Source: Sphingomonas sanxanigenens (lineage in GTDB: Bacteria; Pseudomonadota; Alphaproteobacteria; Sphingomonadales; Sphingomonadaceae). Taken from it: a stretch of DNA of 17,825 nucleotides. Below are positions 1 through 6,696 of this stretch, piece after piece (the stretch's first letter is position 1; every line of letters starts with the position of its first letter). Below the pieces are notes generated by a model. That model saw only the letters and a list, made by a program, of their open reading frames with translations, was not told where the DNA came from and searched no databases. The position numbers and the translations under genes were made by a program. The stretch is from positions 1 to 17,825 of the forward strand of contig QFNN01000056.1 in the NCBI GenBank assembly GCA_003240855.1. Reading direction: 5' to 3'.

Positions 1-413
1 GTGACGATGATGTCGCTGAGCGCTTTCACCTCGGCCGAGCAGTTGATGTAGGTGAGCGCGATATGATCGGGATGCGCTTCCCGGAACGCCTTGAACTGAT
101 CGGGCGGGCAAGAATCCTCAAGGCTGCAGCCGGCATCGAGATCGGGCAGGATCACGATCTTGTCGGGCGAGAGGATCTTCGCGGTCTCGGCCATGAACTT
201 GACGCCGCAAAAGGCGATGACGTCGGCGTCGGTCGAGGCGGCCTTGCGCGACAGATCGAGGCTGTCGCCCACGAAATCGGCAAGATCCTGAATCTCCGGC
301 TTCTGGTAATAATGCGCGAGGATCACGGCGTTGCGCTCCTTGCGCAGCCGGTCGATCTCCGCCCGCAGATCCAGCCCCGTCAGGCTGCCGCCGATTCCGC
401 CACGTGCGTCCAT
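1..413 (-). CDS. nadA: Quinolinate synthase NadA, N-terminal part (cut by window edge)
   Basis: NadA is a cytosolic [4Fe-4S] enzyme that condenses iminoaspartate with dihydroxyacetone phosphate to quinolinate in de novo NAD synthesis. The visible 137 residues match the family's first domain: an AHYYQ motif with His34 and Tyr35-36, followed by DLADFVGDSL (about 43-52), VIAFCGVKFMAETA with Cys69 (a cluster-ligand position in the family), the DLDAGCSL stretch (about 91-98), and TYINCSAEVK near the end. The start is the ATG at 411-413; an in-frame stop lies a few codons upstream, so no longer start is possible. No strong ribosome binding site is visible. It lies 89 bases downstream of the DUF4230 gene on the same strand and is probably co-transcribed. 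The family is about 330 residues, so more than half lies beyond the left edge. The assignment is secure. Confidence 0.96.
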   Translation of the reverse strand, partial: MDARGGIGGSLTGLDLRAEIDRLRKERNAVILAHYYQKPEIQDLADFVGDSLDLSRKAASTDADVIAFCGVKFMAETAKILSPDKIVILPDLDAGCSLEDSCPPDQFKAFREAHPDHIALTYINCSAEVKALSDIIV

Positions 414-502
414 TTCAATTCACCATATCGCCTGACTCGCCGGCTGACATGGCCCGTCTTTCGCCGGGGTTCAAGGGCGATCGGAGGGCGGAGAGCGATG
501 GG

Positions 503-1204
503 TTAGTTGGCGTTGCCGAGCACTTCGCCGAGGCTGCGCGAGCGGTCCATCTGGCGATCGTCGGGCGCCTCGTCGGCGAAGCGCGCTTCGACGGTCGCGT
601 CGAGCCCGGCCGCGCGCAGCGGCATGGCGAAGCTGCGTTCGACCGCGCGGCGCGTGGCGTCGCGCGCGAGGCGCATCGGCACGGGTTCGCGCGCCTGGCG
701 AACAAGCTCTTCCTGTCCGGCCTTGCGATTGGCGTCGTCGAGCGTCTGGCGCGCATCGGTGAGGCTGAGGAGCAGGCCGCCATCGTCATATTGGCGGATC
801 TGGTTCAGATCGATCTGTGGGCCGACAATTTCGACCGGAGGCAGCGTGACGCTCAGCACTTTCGTCGTGGCATCCCATTTGACGTCGCGCTGGTTGAGCT
901 TGCTGAGATCGACTTCGTAGCGGACCATGCCCGGCATGATCAGCGTGCGTTCGGCGCTCAGCATCCCGGCGAGGCGCTGTTGCTTGGAGGTGACGACAGC
1001 GACATAGCGCGCCGCGAAAGCGGAAAGGCGGTTCTGTTCGCGCAGCCCCTGCAGGCTGCTTGACACGATCGTCTCGGGCGCGGGCGCCAGCTTGTTCTCG
1101 ACATAGCGCGCGGCGAGCAGGAAGGCCCCGCCGGCGATGACGACCGCGCCGAGCATTGCGAGCAAGATCTTGCCTACGGCGCCCATCAATCGCATTTCCG
1201 CCAT
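503..1204 (-). CDS. DUF4230 domain membrane-anchored protein
   Basis: This 233-residue protein has one N-terminal membrane segment (about residues 8-30, LLAMLGAVVIAGGAFLLAA). A soluble domain follows with features typical of DUF4230: a hydroxy-residue run after PAPETIV, LREQNRLSAFAARYVAVVTS, and then beta-rich sequence with PGMVRYEVDLSKL. The function of the family is unknown; the topology suggests a domain facing the periplasm. The ATG at 1204 is preceded by AGAGGG at good spacing, so I chose it over the Met codons at residues 4 and 7. It overlaps the end of the upstream hydrolase gene by 19 bases, which indicates translational coupling. The last 40 or so residues are charged. The family call is by sequence resemblance only. 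Confidence 0.88.
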   Translation of the reverse strand: MAEMRLMGAVGKILLAMLGAVVIAGGAFLLAARYVENKLAPAPETIVSSSLQGLREQNRLSAFAARYVAVVTSKQQRLAGMLSAERTLIMPGMVRYEVDLSKLNQRDVKWDATTKVLSVTLPPVEIVGPQIDLNQIRQYDDGGLLLSLTDARQTLDDANRKAGQEELVRQAREPVPMRLARDATRRAVERSFAMPLRAAGLDATVEARFADEAPDDRQMDRSRSLGEVLGNAN

Positions 1205-2043
1205 TGTTCGCCCTCTGCGGCAACGACGCCGCGCTGCTTAAGATCGATCAGATGCGCGAGCACCGATCGGCCCGCCGCTCCATTGAGCCGGGGATCGAGG
1301 CCGGCATACATGCGCGCGACAAAGCCGGGGATAGTCTGCGGCCCTTCCCCCAGCAGGCGGAGGATCTGGCCTTCGCGCTGGCGGCGATGGCCGGCGAGAC
1401 CGCGCACGAGGCGCTGGGGACGATCGACCGGATCGCCATGCGCCGGATAATAGATGCGGTCCTCGCGGCGCGAAAGCTTGTCGAGGCTCGCCATATAGTC
1501 GGCCATGTCGCCGTCGGGCGGCGAGATCACCGTCGTCGACCAGCCCATGACATGATCTCCGGTGAAGAGCGCGCCGCTTTCGGGCAACGCGAAGCAGAGG
1601 TGGTTCGAGGTGTGGCCGGGGGTCGCCACCGCCTGCAGCGTCCAGCCTGGCCCCGAGACGGCTTCGCCATCGCCGAGCACCCGATCGGGCGCATAGCCGC
1701 GATCGAAGGCGGCGTCGGCGCGCGGGCCGCTGTCGTCCAGCGCGAGCGGCGCGCAACCGACGATTTCGGCCCCCGTCGCCGCCTTGAAAGCGATGGCGGC
1801 GGGGCTGTGGTCGCGGTGGGTGTGCGTGCAGAGGATGGCTGAAACCGTCTCGCCTTCCACCGCGCGGAGCAGCGCCGCGACATGATCGGGATCGTCGGGG
1901 CCGGGATCGATCACCGCGACCGTCCCCTCGCCGACGATATAGGTCTGCGTACCCGAATAGGTGAAGGCGGACGGATTGGGCGCGAGCACGCGGCGAACCA
2001 GCGGTTCGAGCGTGACGACGCGGCCGACGGGGAATTGCTCCAT
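1186..2043 (-). CDS. MBL-fold metallohydrolase (LACTB2-like)
   Basis: This is a 285-residue metallo-beta-lactamase-fold hydrolase. The metal-binding set is complete: HTHRDH at residues 74-79 (His74, His76, Asp78, His79), His144 in TPGHTSNHL, Asp163 in TGDHVMG and His202 in YPAHGDP. The C-terminal stretch (about 212-280) is a helical winged-helix-like tail, as in the LACTB2/RNase-like and hydroxyacylglutathione-hydrolase-like branch. The substrate cannot be read from sequence; thioesters, nucleic acid and lactones are all possible. It is the first gene of a minus-strand cluster with DUF4230 and nadA. The start at 2043 has only a weak purine stretch upstream (GGGC), but the next Met codons are too far into the fold. 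Confidence 0.93.
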   Translation of the reverse strand: MEQFPVGRVVTLEPLVRRVLAPNPSAFTYSGTQTYIVGEGTVAVIDPGPDDPDHVAALLRAVEGETVSAILCTHTHRDHSPAAIAFKAATGAEIVGCAPLALDDSGPRADAAFDRGYAPDRVLGDGEAVSGPGWTLQAVATPGHTSNHLCFALPESGALFTGDHVMGWSTTVISPPDGDMADYMASLDKLSRREDRIYYPAHGDPVDRPQRLVRGLAGHRRQREGQILRLLGEGPQTIPGFVARMYAGLDPRLNGAAGRSVLAHLIDLKQRGVVAAEGEQWRKCD

Positions 2044-2085
2044 GCGCCCGATGTGGCGATTTTTGCGCCGCGTGCAAGCTGCATA

Positions 2086-2157
2086 CCCGGCGGAAGCAGC
2101 CTTGGTGAAGGCGCTCAGGGGACGAGGGCCTTGCTTCCGCCGGGGTCCGGCCGGACC
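2086..2157. repeat. REP-like palindromic element between two minus-strand genes
   Basis: A 13-base perfect inverted repeat (CCCGGCGGAAGCA at 2086-2098, complement at 2132-2144) encloses a smaller hairpin (GCCTT at 2099-2103, AAGGC at 2108-2112). A 14-base perfect palindrome, GGTCCGGCCGGACC at 2144-2157, abuts it and ends directly before the stop codon of the M56 gene. There is no T-tract, so it is not a classical terminator. The CCGCCGGGGTCC core resembles the palindromic intergenic repeats common in sphingomonad genomes; that is recollection, not a search. It could still act as a transcription end or a 3' mRNA stabiliser for the M56 gene. Confidence 0.6.
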
Positions 2158-3756
2158 TTATTGAGCCTTGAGTTCGGCAATCTTGCGGTCGACCTCGGCC
2201 AGTGCGCGCGTGCGGGCATCCTCGGTCAGCGCGCGGGCGTCGATCGCGGCGAGGCTGATACGCGCGGCCTGGAGCGCCTCGATCGTCGTGCGGCGGATTT
2301 CGGCCTGGTCGACGCCGCCATTCTCGCAGACAATCATGCGCTGGACCTTGTTGCCGTTGCTGTCGCTGCTCATGCTCGTCTCCGTACGCCCGCCCTTGCA
2401 GTCCCGCATCACGATCTGCATCCGCAGCCCGCGCATCTGGCGGCGCGCGTCAGCCATGGCGCGCCTGGCGTCAGCCTGAGCGCGCGCGGATTCGCGGAAC
2501 GACTGGCTCATTTCGAGCCGGGCTTCCGCCATCGCGGCCTGAACCTGGGCGGAGATCGCCTTGCCATCGACCCACGCCGTCCTGTCGTGACCGGCGCTGC
2601 GAGCCGACGGGGGGGACGGCGGTGCGGGCGGCGCCGGCGGAGCCGGGGGCGCGGGCGGCGATATGATGTCGGCATCCGACGCGTCGTCGCCCTCCGTCGT
2701 CGTCCTGGCCGGTTCGGCGAGCGCGACCTGCCTGATTGGCGCGGCGGGCTCCACGTCGGCGACAGGGGCGACGGGCGTCCAGTCGGCAGTGTCGGCGACG
2801 GCCTGCTTCACCCCGGTCTTGACCGCCTGCCTTGTTTCGGCGGCGATCCCGCCCGAAGCCGTGAGCAGCAGGCCGCCCCCCGTCAGCAGCGTCGCGAGCG
2901 CCGCGCCGATCCGCACTGCGCGGTCGCTGGGCCGACTATGTGCCATCATCTTCAATCTCCTCTTGAGGTCATCCCCGGCCCCAAGTGCGCACGCCGCCAT
3001 TGGCAGACGGTCGCAGGTCGATTTCAGTAGCGCCGATCCATAGGCATGGCGTTCGGCGGGCGTCGCTTTGGCCAGCACGATTGCGTCGCAGGCCAGTTCC
3101 TGATCGACGCGGAAGGCGCGGTGCGCGCGCCAGGCGATCGGATTGAACCAGTGCAGCGAGAGCATGACGAGCGCCGCAAGGTTCGCCGACATGTCGCAGC
3201 GGCGGTGATGCGCCGTCTCATGCGCCATGGCGAGGCGAAGCTCATCCGCGTCATAACGGCGGCGATAATCTGCGGGCAGCACGATCGTCTTGACGAAGAT
3301 TCCGGTGGCGAAGGGGCCGCGCACGGCGGGGCTGGCGCAGACCTCGACGCGGTTTCTGTCGAGCATGGGCAGCGGCGTCGCCTGGCCGATCGTGCGCCGT
3401 ACGAAAAGGCTGTAGCTGGCAAGATGCCAGACGAAATGGATAAGCGCGCCGCCGAGCCAGACGGCGAGCATCAGCGCCGCCCAGTCAAAGCCGGCGACGG
3501 GGGCTGCGACCTGCGATGCGCTTTCGCGGACGATCTCGATCTCGAAGGGCAAAGGCACGGCCTGGGGGAGGGCCGCCATCGGGTGCGGCGCGATCCAGGC
3601 GGGGAGCGAAGGCAGGACCATGCGCAGCGCCGGCAGCAGCCACAGCGCATAGGCGACCCGCGGCCCGAAGGTCCGGCTGACCGGCACGCGCAAAAGCAGC
3701 ACGACAGCCATCAGCAGCGTCGTGGCGAACAGGGTTTCCGCGATCCATCCCGTCAC
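2158..3756 (-). CDS. BlaR1/MecR1-type M56 family metallopeptidase
   Basis: This 532-residue membrane metallopeptidase has N-terminal membrane segments at about 8-22, 33-50 and 92-117. The gluzincin motif HETAH lies at 179-183, with the third zinc ligand probably Glu220 in DQELACDA. Another membrane segment is at about 281-303. In BlaR1 the peptidase cleaves the BlaI repressor, and the neighbouring gene encodes such a repressor, so the same circuit is likely. Unlike BlaR1 there is no penicillin-binding sensor domain. Instead comes a Pro-rich PAPPAPP-type linker (about 366-384), an Arg/Ala-rich helical stretch (400-445) and a small region with two cysteines (Cys453, Cys477). The inducing signal is therefore not obviously a beta-lactam. 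Its start overlaps the repressor stop by four bases (ATGA). Confidence 0.9.
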   Translation of the reverse strand: MTGWIAETLFATTLLMAVVLLLRVPVSRTFGPRVAYALWLLPALRMVLPSLPAWIAPHPMAALPQAVPLPFEIEIVRESASQVAAPVAGFDWAALMLAVWLGGALIHFVWHLASYSLFVRRTIGQATPLPMLDRNRVEVCASPAVRGPFATGIFVKTIVLPADYRRRYDADELRLAMAHETAHHRRCDMSANLAALVMLSLHWFNPIAWRAHRAFRVDQELACDAIVLAKATPAERHAYGSALLKSTCDRLPMAACALGAGDDLKRRLKMMAHSRPSDRAVRIGAALATLLTGGGLLLTASGGIAAETRQAVKTGVKQAVADTADWTPVAPVADVEPAAPIRQVALAEPARTTTEGDDASDADIISPPAPPAPPAPPAPPSPPSARSAGHDRTAWVDGKAISAQVQAAMAEARLEMSQSFRESARAQADARRAMADARRQMRGLRMQIVMRDCKGGRTETSMSSDSNGNKVQRMIVCENGGVDQAEIRRTTIEALQAARISLAAIDARALTEDARTRALAEVDRKIAELKAQ

Positions 3757-4145
3757 TGCTTCAGCTCCCTCAGCAATGCCTCGATCTCGGCGATGTCATC
3801 GGGCGTGAGCCCTTCGCTCTGCGCGAAATGCGCGACCAGCGGCGTCAGGCGGCCGCCGAACAACCGCTCGACCAGCCGGCGCGATTCGCTCGCTGCGTGC
3901 TCCGCGCGCGCAATGGCCGGGCGATACAGATAGCGGCGGCCATCCTCTTCATGCGCGACGGCGCCCTTCGCGACCAGCCGCGCAAGCAGGGTTTTGACGG
4001 TCGACGCATTCCACCCGCGCGTCGGGTCAACGCGATCGGCGACGTCACTGGCGGTGAGCGGGCTGGCGTTCCACAGCACGTCCATCACTGCGTATTCAGC
4101 TTCGCTGATCCGTTCGGGAGTCGGTTTGGCTACATCCGTGGTCAT
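3753..4145 (-). CDS. BlaI/MecI/CopY family transcriptional repressor
   Basis: This 130-residue winged-helix repressor of the BlaI/MecI/CopY family has the opening ISEAEYAVMDVLW (about 13-25). The recognition-helix region is NASTVKTLLARLVAKGAV, followed by the wing EEDGRRYLYRP. The C-terminal half is helical and typical of the dimerisation and cleavage region. The reading frame is open upstream to 4406, but the family homology begins at the ATG at 4145 and the protein then has the usual length, so the longer version is rejected. The upstream bases have no Shine-Dalgarno-like sequence; a BlaI-type dyad occupies that spot. The gene is translationally coupled to the M56 peptidase, and self-repression is likely. 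Confidence 0.93.
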   Translation of the reverse strand: MTTDVAKPTPERISEAEYAVMDVLWNASPLTASDVADRVDPTRGWNASTVKTLLARLVAKGAVAHEEDGRRYLYRPAIARAEHAASESRRLVERLFGGRLTPLVAHFAQSEGLTPDDIAEIEALLRELKQ

Positions 4146-4148
4146 GGC

Positions 4149-4164
4149 GATTACAGATGTAGTC
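4149..4164 (-). promoter_or_regulatory. Probable BlaI-type operator (TACA-N2-TGTA dyad)
   Basis: GATTACAGATGTAGTC on the plus strand is an inverted repeat with a single arm mismatch and the core TACA-N2-TGTA. This is the characteristic half-site arrangement of BlaI/MecI-family operators. It ends four bases before the repressor start codon, where a ribosome binding site would normally be. On the minus strand, CTACAT inside the dyad with TTCACC 18 bases upstream could form a -10/-35 pair, which would give a nearly leaderless transcript. A weaker related half-site (TACAAATGGC) is at 4217-4226. The dyad is directly visible; its use as operator is inference from the gene it precedes. Confidence 0.72.
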
Positions 4165-4285
4165 AGAAGGCTGAACAGCAGGTGAACGAAGCTTTTCGCC
4201 TTTTGTCGGATAGTTTTACAAATGGCGCATATGGTTAACGCGCATTGACCTTCGCCGCCCTCGCTTTTCCGCGCATGGAGGCAAT

Positions 4286-4301
4286 TGGCACGCAGGCTGC
4301 A
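4286..4301 (+). promoter_or_regulatory. Sigma-54-like -24/-12 promoter motif
   Basis: TGGCACGCAGGCTGCA matches the sigma-54 consensus TGGCACG-N4-TTGCA at all fixed positions but one (C for the first T of TTGCA), and keeps the required GG-N10-GC spacing. It lies in a gene-free stretch. Transcription would start near 4312 on the plus strand, run through the hairpin at 4336-4375, and go antisense to the 3' end of grxD. No plus-strand protein gene follows convincingly. A small RNA or antisense transcript is possible. Whether the host encodes RpoN is not known from this window. Confidence 0.45.
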
Positions 4302-4335
4302 CAGTGATGAGCGGTTCCAAAGCCAAGCATAGAGC

Positions 4336-4375
4336 GGTGGGCCGGTCGCTATTCCCGATCTCGCGCCGGCCCACC
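4336..4375. repeat. Intergenic hairpin, 10-base perfect inverted repeat
   Basis: GGTGGGCCGG (4336-4345) and CCGGCCCACC (4366-4375) are perfect complements around a 20-base spacer. There is no T-tract on either side. It sits 24 bases downstream of the predicted start of the sigma-54-like promoter and about 30 bases past the grxD terminator. It could be a structured RNA stem or a protein-binding dyad. Confidence 0.55.
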
Positions 4376-4404
4376 CTCGCCCGCTCCCGACATCGAAATC
4401 AGGC

Positions 4405-4440
4405 AAACAAAAAGGCCGCCGTCCTGCGCGGACGACGACC
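4405..4440 (-). terminator. Rho-independent terminator of grxD
   Basis: On the minus strand, GGTCGTCGTCC (4440-4430) pairs with GGACGGCGGCC (4424-4414) over 11 positions, two of them G-U wobbles. The loop is five bases and is followed directly by TTTTTGTTT (4413-4405). It begins 24 bases past the grxD stop codon and would end the minus-strand grxD transcript before the blaI-type gene. Confidence 0.9.
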
Positions 4441-4464
4441 CTGATTGTTGCGAAAGGGCGCGGA

Positions 4465-4809
4465 TCAGGCGGCCTTGGCGACGCCCTTGTCGGCCATCAA
4501 CTGCGCCAGTTCGCCGCTCTCGTACATCTCCATCATGATGTCCGATCCGCCGACGAATTCGCCCTTCACGTAAAGCTGAGGAATGGTCGGCCAGTCCGAG
4601 AAGGCCTTGATGCCCTGGCGGATGCCCTGATCCTGAAGGACATCGACGCTTTCATAGGCGACCCCGATGCGGTCGAGAATCGCGATCGCGCGACTGGAAA
4701 AACCGCACTGGGGAAAAAGCGGCGTGCCCTTCATGAAGAGAAGAACGTCGTTCGATGCGACGAGATCGCCGATCCGCGCCTGGGTTTCGTCGGTCATTGC
4801 CTGTTCCAT
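4465..4809 (-). CDS. grxD: Monothiol glutaredoxin, Grx4/GrxD family
   Basis: This is a monothiol glutaredoxin of up to 114 residues that carries or transfers [2Fe-2S] clusters bound with glutathione in the cytosol. It has the diagnostic KGTPLFPQCGFS active-site stretch with the single CGFS cysteine, the WPTIPQLYVKGEFVGG glutathione-binding segment with its cis-proline TIPQ, and GGSDIMMEMYESGEL. Two starts are possible: 4809 (MEQAM) has AGGCGGG just upstream, while 4797 (MTDETQ) fits the usual family N-terminus. The family call is the same for both. It directly follows bolA on the same strand; Grx4-type proteins and BolA proteins form cluster-bridged heterodimers, so the pairing supports both calls. 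A strong terminator follows. Confidence 0.95.
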   Translation of the reverse strand: MEQAMTDETQARIGDLVASNDVLLFMKGTPLFPQCGFSSRAIAILDRIGVAYESVDVLQDQGIRQGIKAFSDWPTIPQLYVKGEFVGGSDIMMEMYESGELAQLMADKGVAKAA

Positions 4810-4863
4810 GTCCCGCCTGGATGAGAGTTTCAGCCCGCAACATCGCCACGGGATGCGGTCAAT

Positions 4864-5100
4864 TCAAGGGGTCGGAACCCCGGTGGTGAGCTGGAGCGCG
4901 TGAAGCACGCCGCCCATGCGCCCATCGAGGGCGGCATAGACGGCCTGATGCTGGCGCACGCGCGGCATGCCGCGGAAGCTTTCGCTCACCACGCGTGCGG
5001 CATAATGATCGCCGTCGCCCGCAAGGTCGGTAATTTCGACCAGCGCGTCGGGGATGGCGGCGCGGATCATCGCCTCGATCTCGTCGGCCTGCATCGGCAT
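4864..5100 (-). CDS. bolA: BolA family protein
   Basis: This is a small protein of 78 residues in the BolA/IbaG family. It opens with ADEIEAMIRAAIPDALVEITD, followed by GDGDHYAARVVSESFRGMPRVRQHQAVYAAL and ends with GGVLHALQLTTGVP. These match the class II-like fold, with its conserved His before the last strand (VLHAL). BolA proteins partner CGFS glutaredoxins in iron-sulfur cluster maturation; grxD is the next gene, 54 bases downstream. The start at 5100 lies five bases after the stop of the upstream DUF1476 gene, indicating coupling; a second Met two codons later is an alternative. The short form resembles IbaG/YrbA more than the longer E. coli BolA. Confidence 0.93.
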   Translation of the reverse strand: MPMQADEIEAMIRAAIPDALVEITDLAGDGDHYAARVVSESFRGMPRVRQHQAVYAALDGRMGGVLHALQLTTGVPTP

Positions 5101-5105
5101 GCGCG

Positions 5106-5432
5106 TTACTTCTGCGCCTCGATGAACTGACGGCGCGCCTCGACCGTCTTGTCCTCCAGCGCCTTGCGCACTGCGGCGTCGTCAATCTCCACGCCCGCCG
5201 AAGTCAGGTCGCCGAGCAGCTTGCGGATGACGTCCTCGTCGCCCGCTTCCTCGAAATCCGCCTGAACGACGGCCTTGGCGTAGGCGTCGGTCTCCTCGAC
5301 GGTCAGCCCCATCTTCTCGGCCGCCCACTGGCCGAGCAGGCGGTTGCGCCGCGCGGTGATGCGGAACTCGATCTCCGAATCATGCGCGAATTTGGCCTCG
5401 AAGGCGCGCTCACGGTCATTGAAGCTGGTCAT
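5106..5432 (-). CDS. F1Fo-ATPase inhibitor zeta subunit (DUF1476)
   Basis: This 108-residue, mostly helical protein opens with the family signature MTSFNDRERAFEAKFAHDSEIEFR, continues with ARRNRLLGQWAAEKMGL, and ends with a regular helical bundle. DUF1476 was shown in Paracoccus denitrificans to be the zeta inhibitor of the F1Fo-ATP synthase, in which the N-terminal helix blocks rotation. The N-terminal inhibitory region is conserved here, but some alphaproteobacterial homologues are weak inhibitors, so activity is inferred. GGGGAT lies upstream of the ATG at a fair distance. It is coupled to bolA, five bases downstream. The family is essentially restricted to alphaproteobacteria. Confidence 0.92.
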   Translation of the reverse strand: MTSFNDRERAFEAKFAHDSEIEFRITARRNRLLGQWAAEKMGLTVEETDAYAKAVVQADFEEAGDEDVIRKLLGDLTSAGVEIDDAAVRKALEDKTVEARRQFIEAQK

Positions 5433-5495
5433 CGTTCTTATCCCCGTCGGAAACCCATGGCGCCCAGATAGGGCGAGCGCCGCCGGGGCGCAATG

Positions 5496-6494
5496 TCAGG
5501 CAGGCGTGACGACAAGCTTGCCGATCGCGCCGCGCCCGCCGAGCTTGGCGATCGCCTCGCCTCCCCGTTCGAGGGGGAAGGTTTCGGTCACGCGCGGGCG
5601 GATCTTGCCTTCGCCCCACAGGCGGAACAGCGTTTCCACGTGCGCGGCATTGGCCTTTGGATCGCGCATCGTGAAAGCGCCCCAGAAAACGCCGCAGACA
5701 TCGCAGCTCTTGAGCAGGGTCAGGTTGAGCGGAAGGCGCGGGATGCCGGCCGGGAAGCCGACGACCAGATAGCGCCCTTCCCACGCGATCGCGCGCAAGG
5801 CGGGTTCGGCATAGTCGCCGCCCACAGGATCGTAGATGACGTTGAACCCGTTAGGACCAGCCTTTTCCTTGAACGCCTCGGACAGCGCCCTCGACTGATC
5901 CTTGTCGAACGGCGCGCGGCCGTAAATGAGAACGTCGTCTGCGCCCGCGTCGCGCGCGGCGGCGGCTTTTTCCTCGGACGAGACGGCGGCGACGACGCGC
6001 GCGCCATAGGCCTTGCCCAGCTCGATCGCCGCGATGCCGACGCCGCCCGCCGCGCCGAGCACGAGCAGGCTGTCGCCCGCTTTCAGATGCCCGCGATCAA
6101 GCAGCGCGTGGATCGTCGTCGCATAAGTAAGAAGCAGTGCGGCCGCTTCGGTCATCGAACGGCCTTCGGGCACCTTGAAGGCGCGCACGGCGGGCACTGC
6201 GACTTTTTCCGCCATGCCGCCAGAGGTGATGAGCGCGATCACCCTGTCGCCCGGCGCATAGCCCGTGACGCCCTCGCCCACCGCCTCGACGACGCCCGAG
6301 ACTTCGCCGCCGGGAGCGAAGGGGCGTTCGGGGCGGAACTGATATTTGTCCTCGATAATCAGCACATCGGGATAGTTGACCGCGCAGGCCGTGATCGCGA
6401 CGAGAAGCTCGCCCTTGCCGGCGACGGGATCGGGCACATCGGCCAGCTCGAGCGTTTCCGGGCCGCCAACGCTGCGCGACAACAAGGCTTTCAT
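5496..6494 (-). CDS. NADPH:quinone oxidoreductase family MDR protein
   Basis: This 332-residue zinc-free medium-chain dehydrogenase/reductase has an N-terminal GroES-like domain (MKALLSRSVGGPETL...GELLVAITACAVNYPD), in which the zinc-binding cysteines of alcohol dehydrogenases are absent. The quinone oxidoreductase stretch is GEVSGVVEAVGEGVTGYAPGDRV (about 64-85). The Rossmann nucleotide loop GAAGGVG is at 147-153. The C-terminal half has YDPVGGDYAEPALRAIAWEGRYLVVGFPAGIP, typical of the NADPH:quinone reductase/Zta1 branch. The likely role is NADPH-dependent reduction of quinones or enoyl/acryloyl substrates in the cytosol. The start is well supported by GAGGGAGA nine bases upstream. It heads a minus-strand run toward DUF1476 (63-base gap); co-transcription is possible. 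Confidence 0.92.
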   Translation of the reverse strand: MKALLSRSVGGPETLELADVPDPVAGKGELLVAITACAVNYPDVLIIEDKYQFRPERPFAPGGEVSGVVEAVGEGVTGYAPGDRVIALITSGGMAEKVAVPAVRAFKVPEGRSMTEAAALLLTYATTIHALLDRGHLKAGDSLLVLGAAGGVGIAAIELGKAYGARVVAAVSSEEKAAAARDAGADDVLIYGRAPFDKDQSRALSEAFKEKAGPNGFNVIYDPVGGDYAEPALRAIAWEGRYLVVGFPAGIPRLPLNLTLLKSCDVCGVFWGAFTMRDPKANAAHVETLFRLWGEGKIRPRVTETFPLERGGEAIAKLGGRGAIGKLVVTPA

Positions 6495-6541
6495 TGCATT
6501 CTCCCTCGAATCCTTGGCCTGCGGGTTAGCAAGTCGCGCCG

Positions 6542-6561
6542 CCTACGCAAAATCCCCTACG
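6542..6561. promoter_or_regulatory. CCTACG direct repeat upstream of the oxidoreductase
   Basis: CCTACG occurs at 6542-6547 and 6556-6561, a 14-base period, about 50 bases upstream of the oxidoreductase start. Paired short direct repeats at this distance are a common layout for an activator or repressor site. No regulator can be named from the sequence. Confidence 0.25.
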
Positions 6562-6667
6562 GCATAGCGGGACGGCGCAATGGCGCGCGCTCCGGGGGCG
6601 ATTCGCCGGCGATGCGTCGCGCCCCGGATTTCGCCGCTCTCCAGCTTTTCAAGGTTGCGAACCCGGC

Positions 6668-6696
6668 GATGCAGGGCGGGCCGCCCGCCCTGCATC
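6668..6696. repeat. Perfect 29-base palindrome in the divergent promoter region
   Basis: The 14-base arm GATGCAGGGCGGGC and its exact complement flank a single central base. There is no T-tract on either side, so a plain intrinsic terminator is unlikely. It lies about 170 bases from each flanking start codon. It could be an operator, a cruciform-forming site, or a stem that ends leaky divergent transcription. Confidence 0.7.

Noticed and set aside
404..1063. Long plus-strand frames opposite DUF4230 and the MBL gene
   Set aside because: They are antisense shadows of high-GC genes; the minus-strand products match known families with intact motifs.
4146..4406. 87-codon upstream extension of the BlaI-type gene
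   Set aside because: It passes through the operator, hairpin and sigma-54-like motif; the family N-terminus and usual length fit the ATG at 4145.
4307..4444. 45-residue basic plus-strand reading frame after the sigma-54-like motif
   Set aside because: No ribosome binding site, and it reads through the grxD terminator sequence; listed only as context for the promoter finding.
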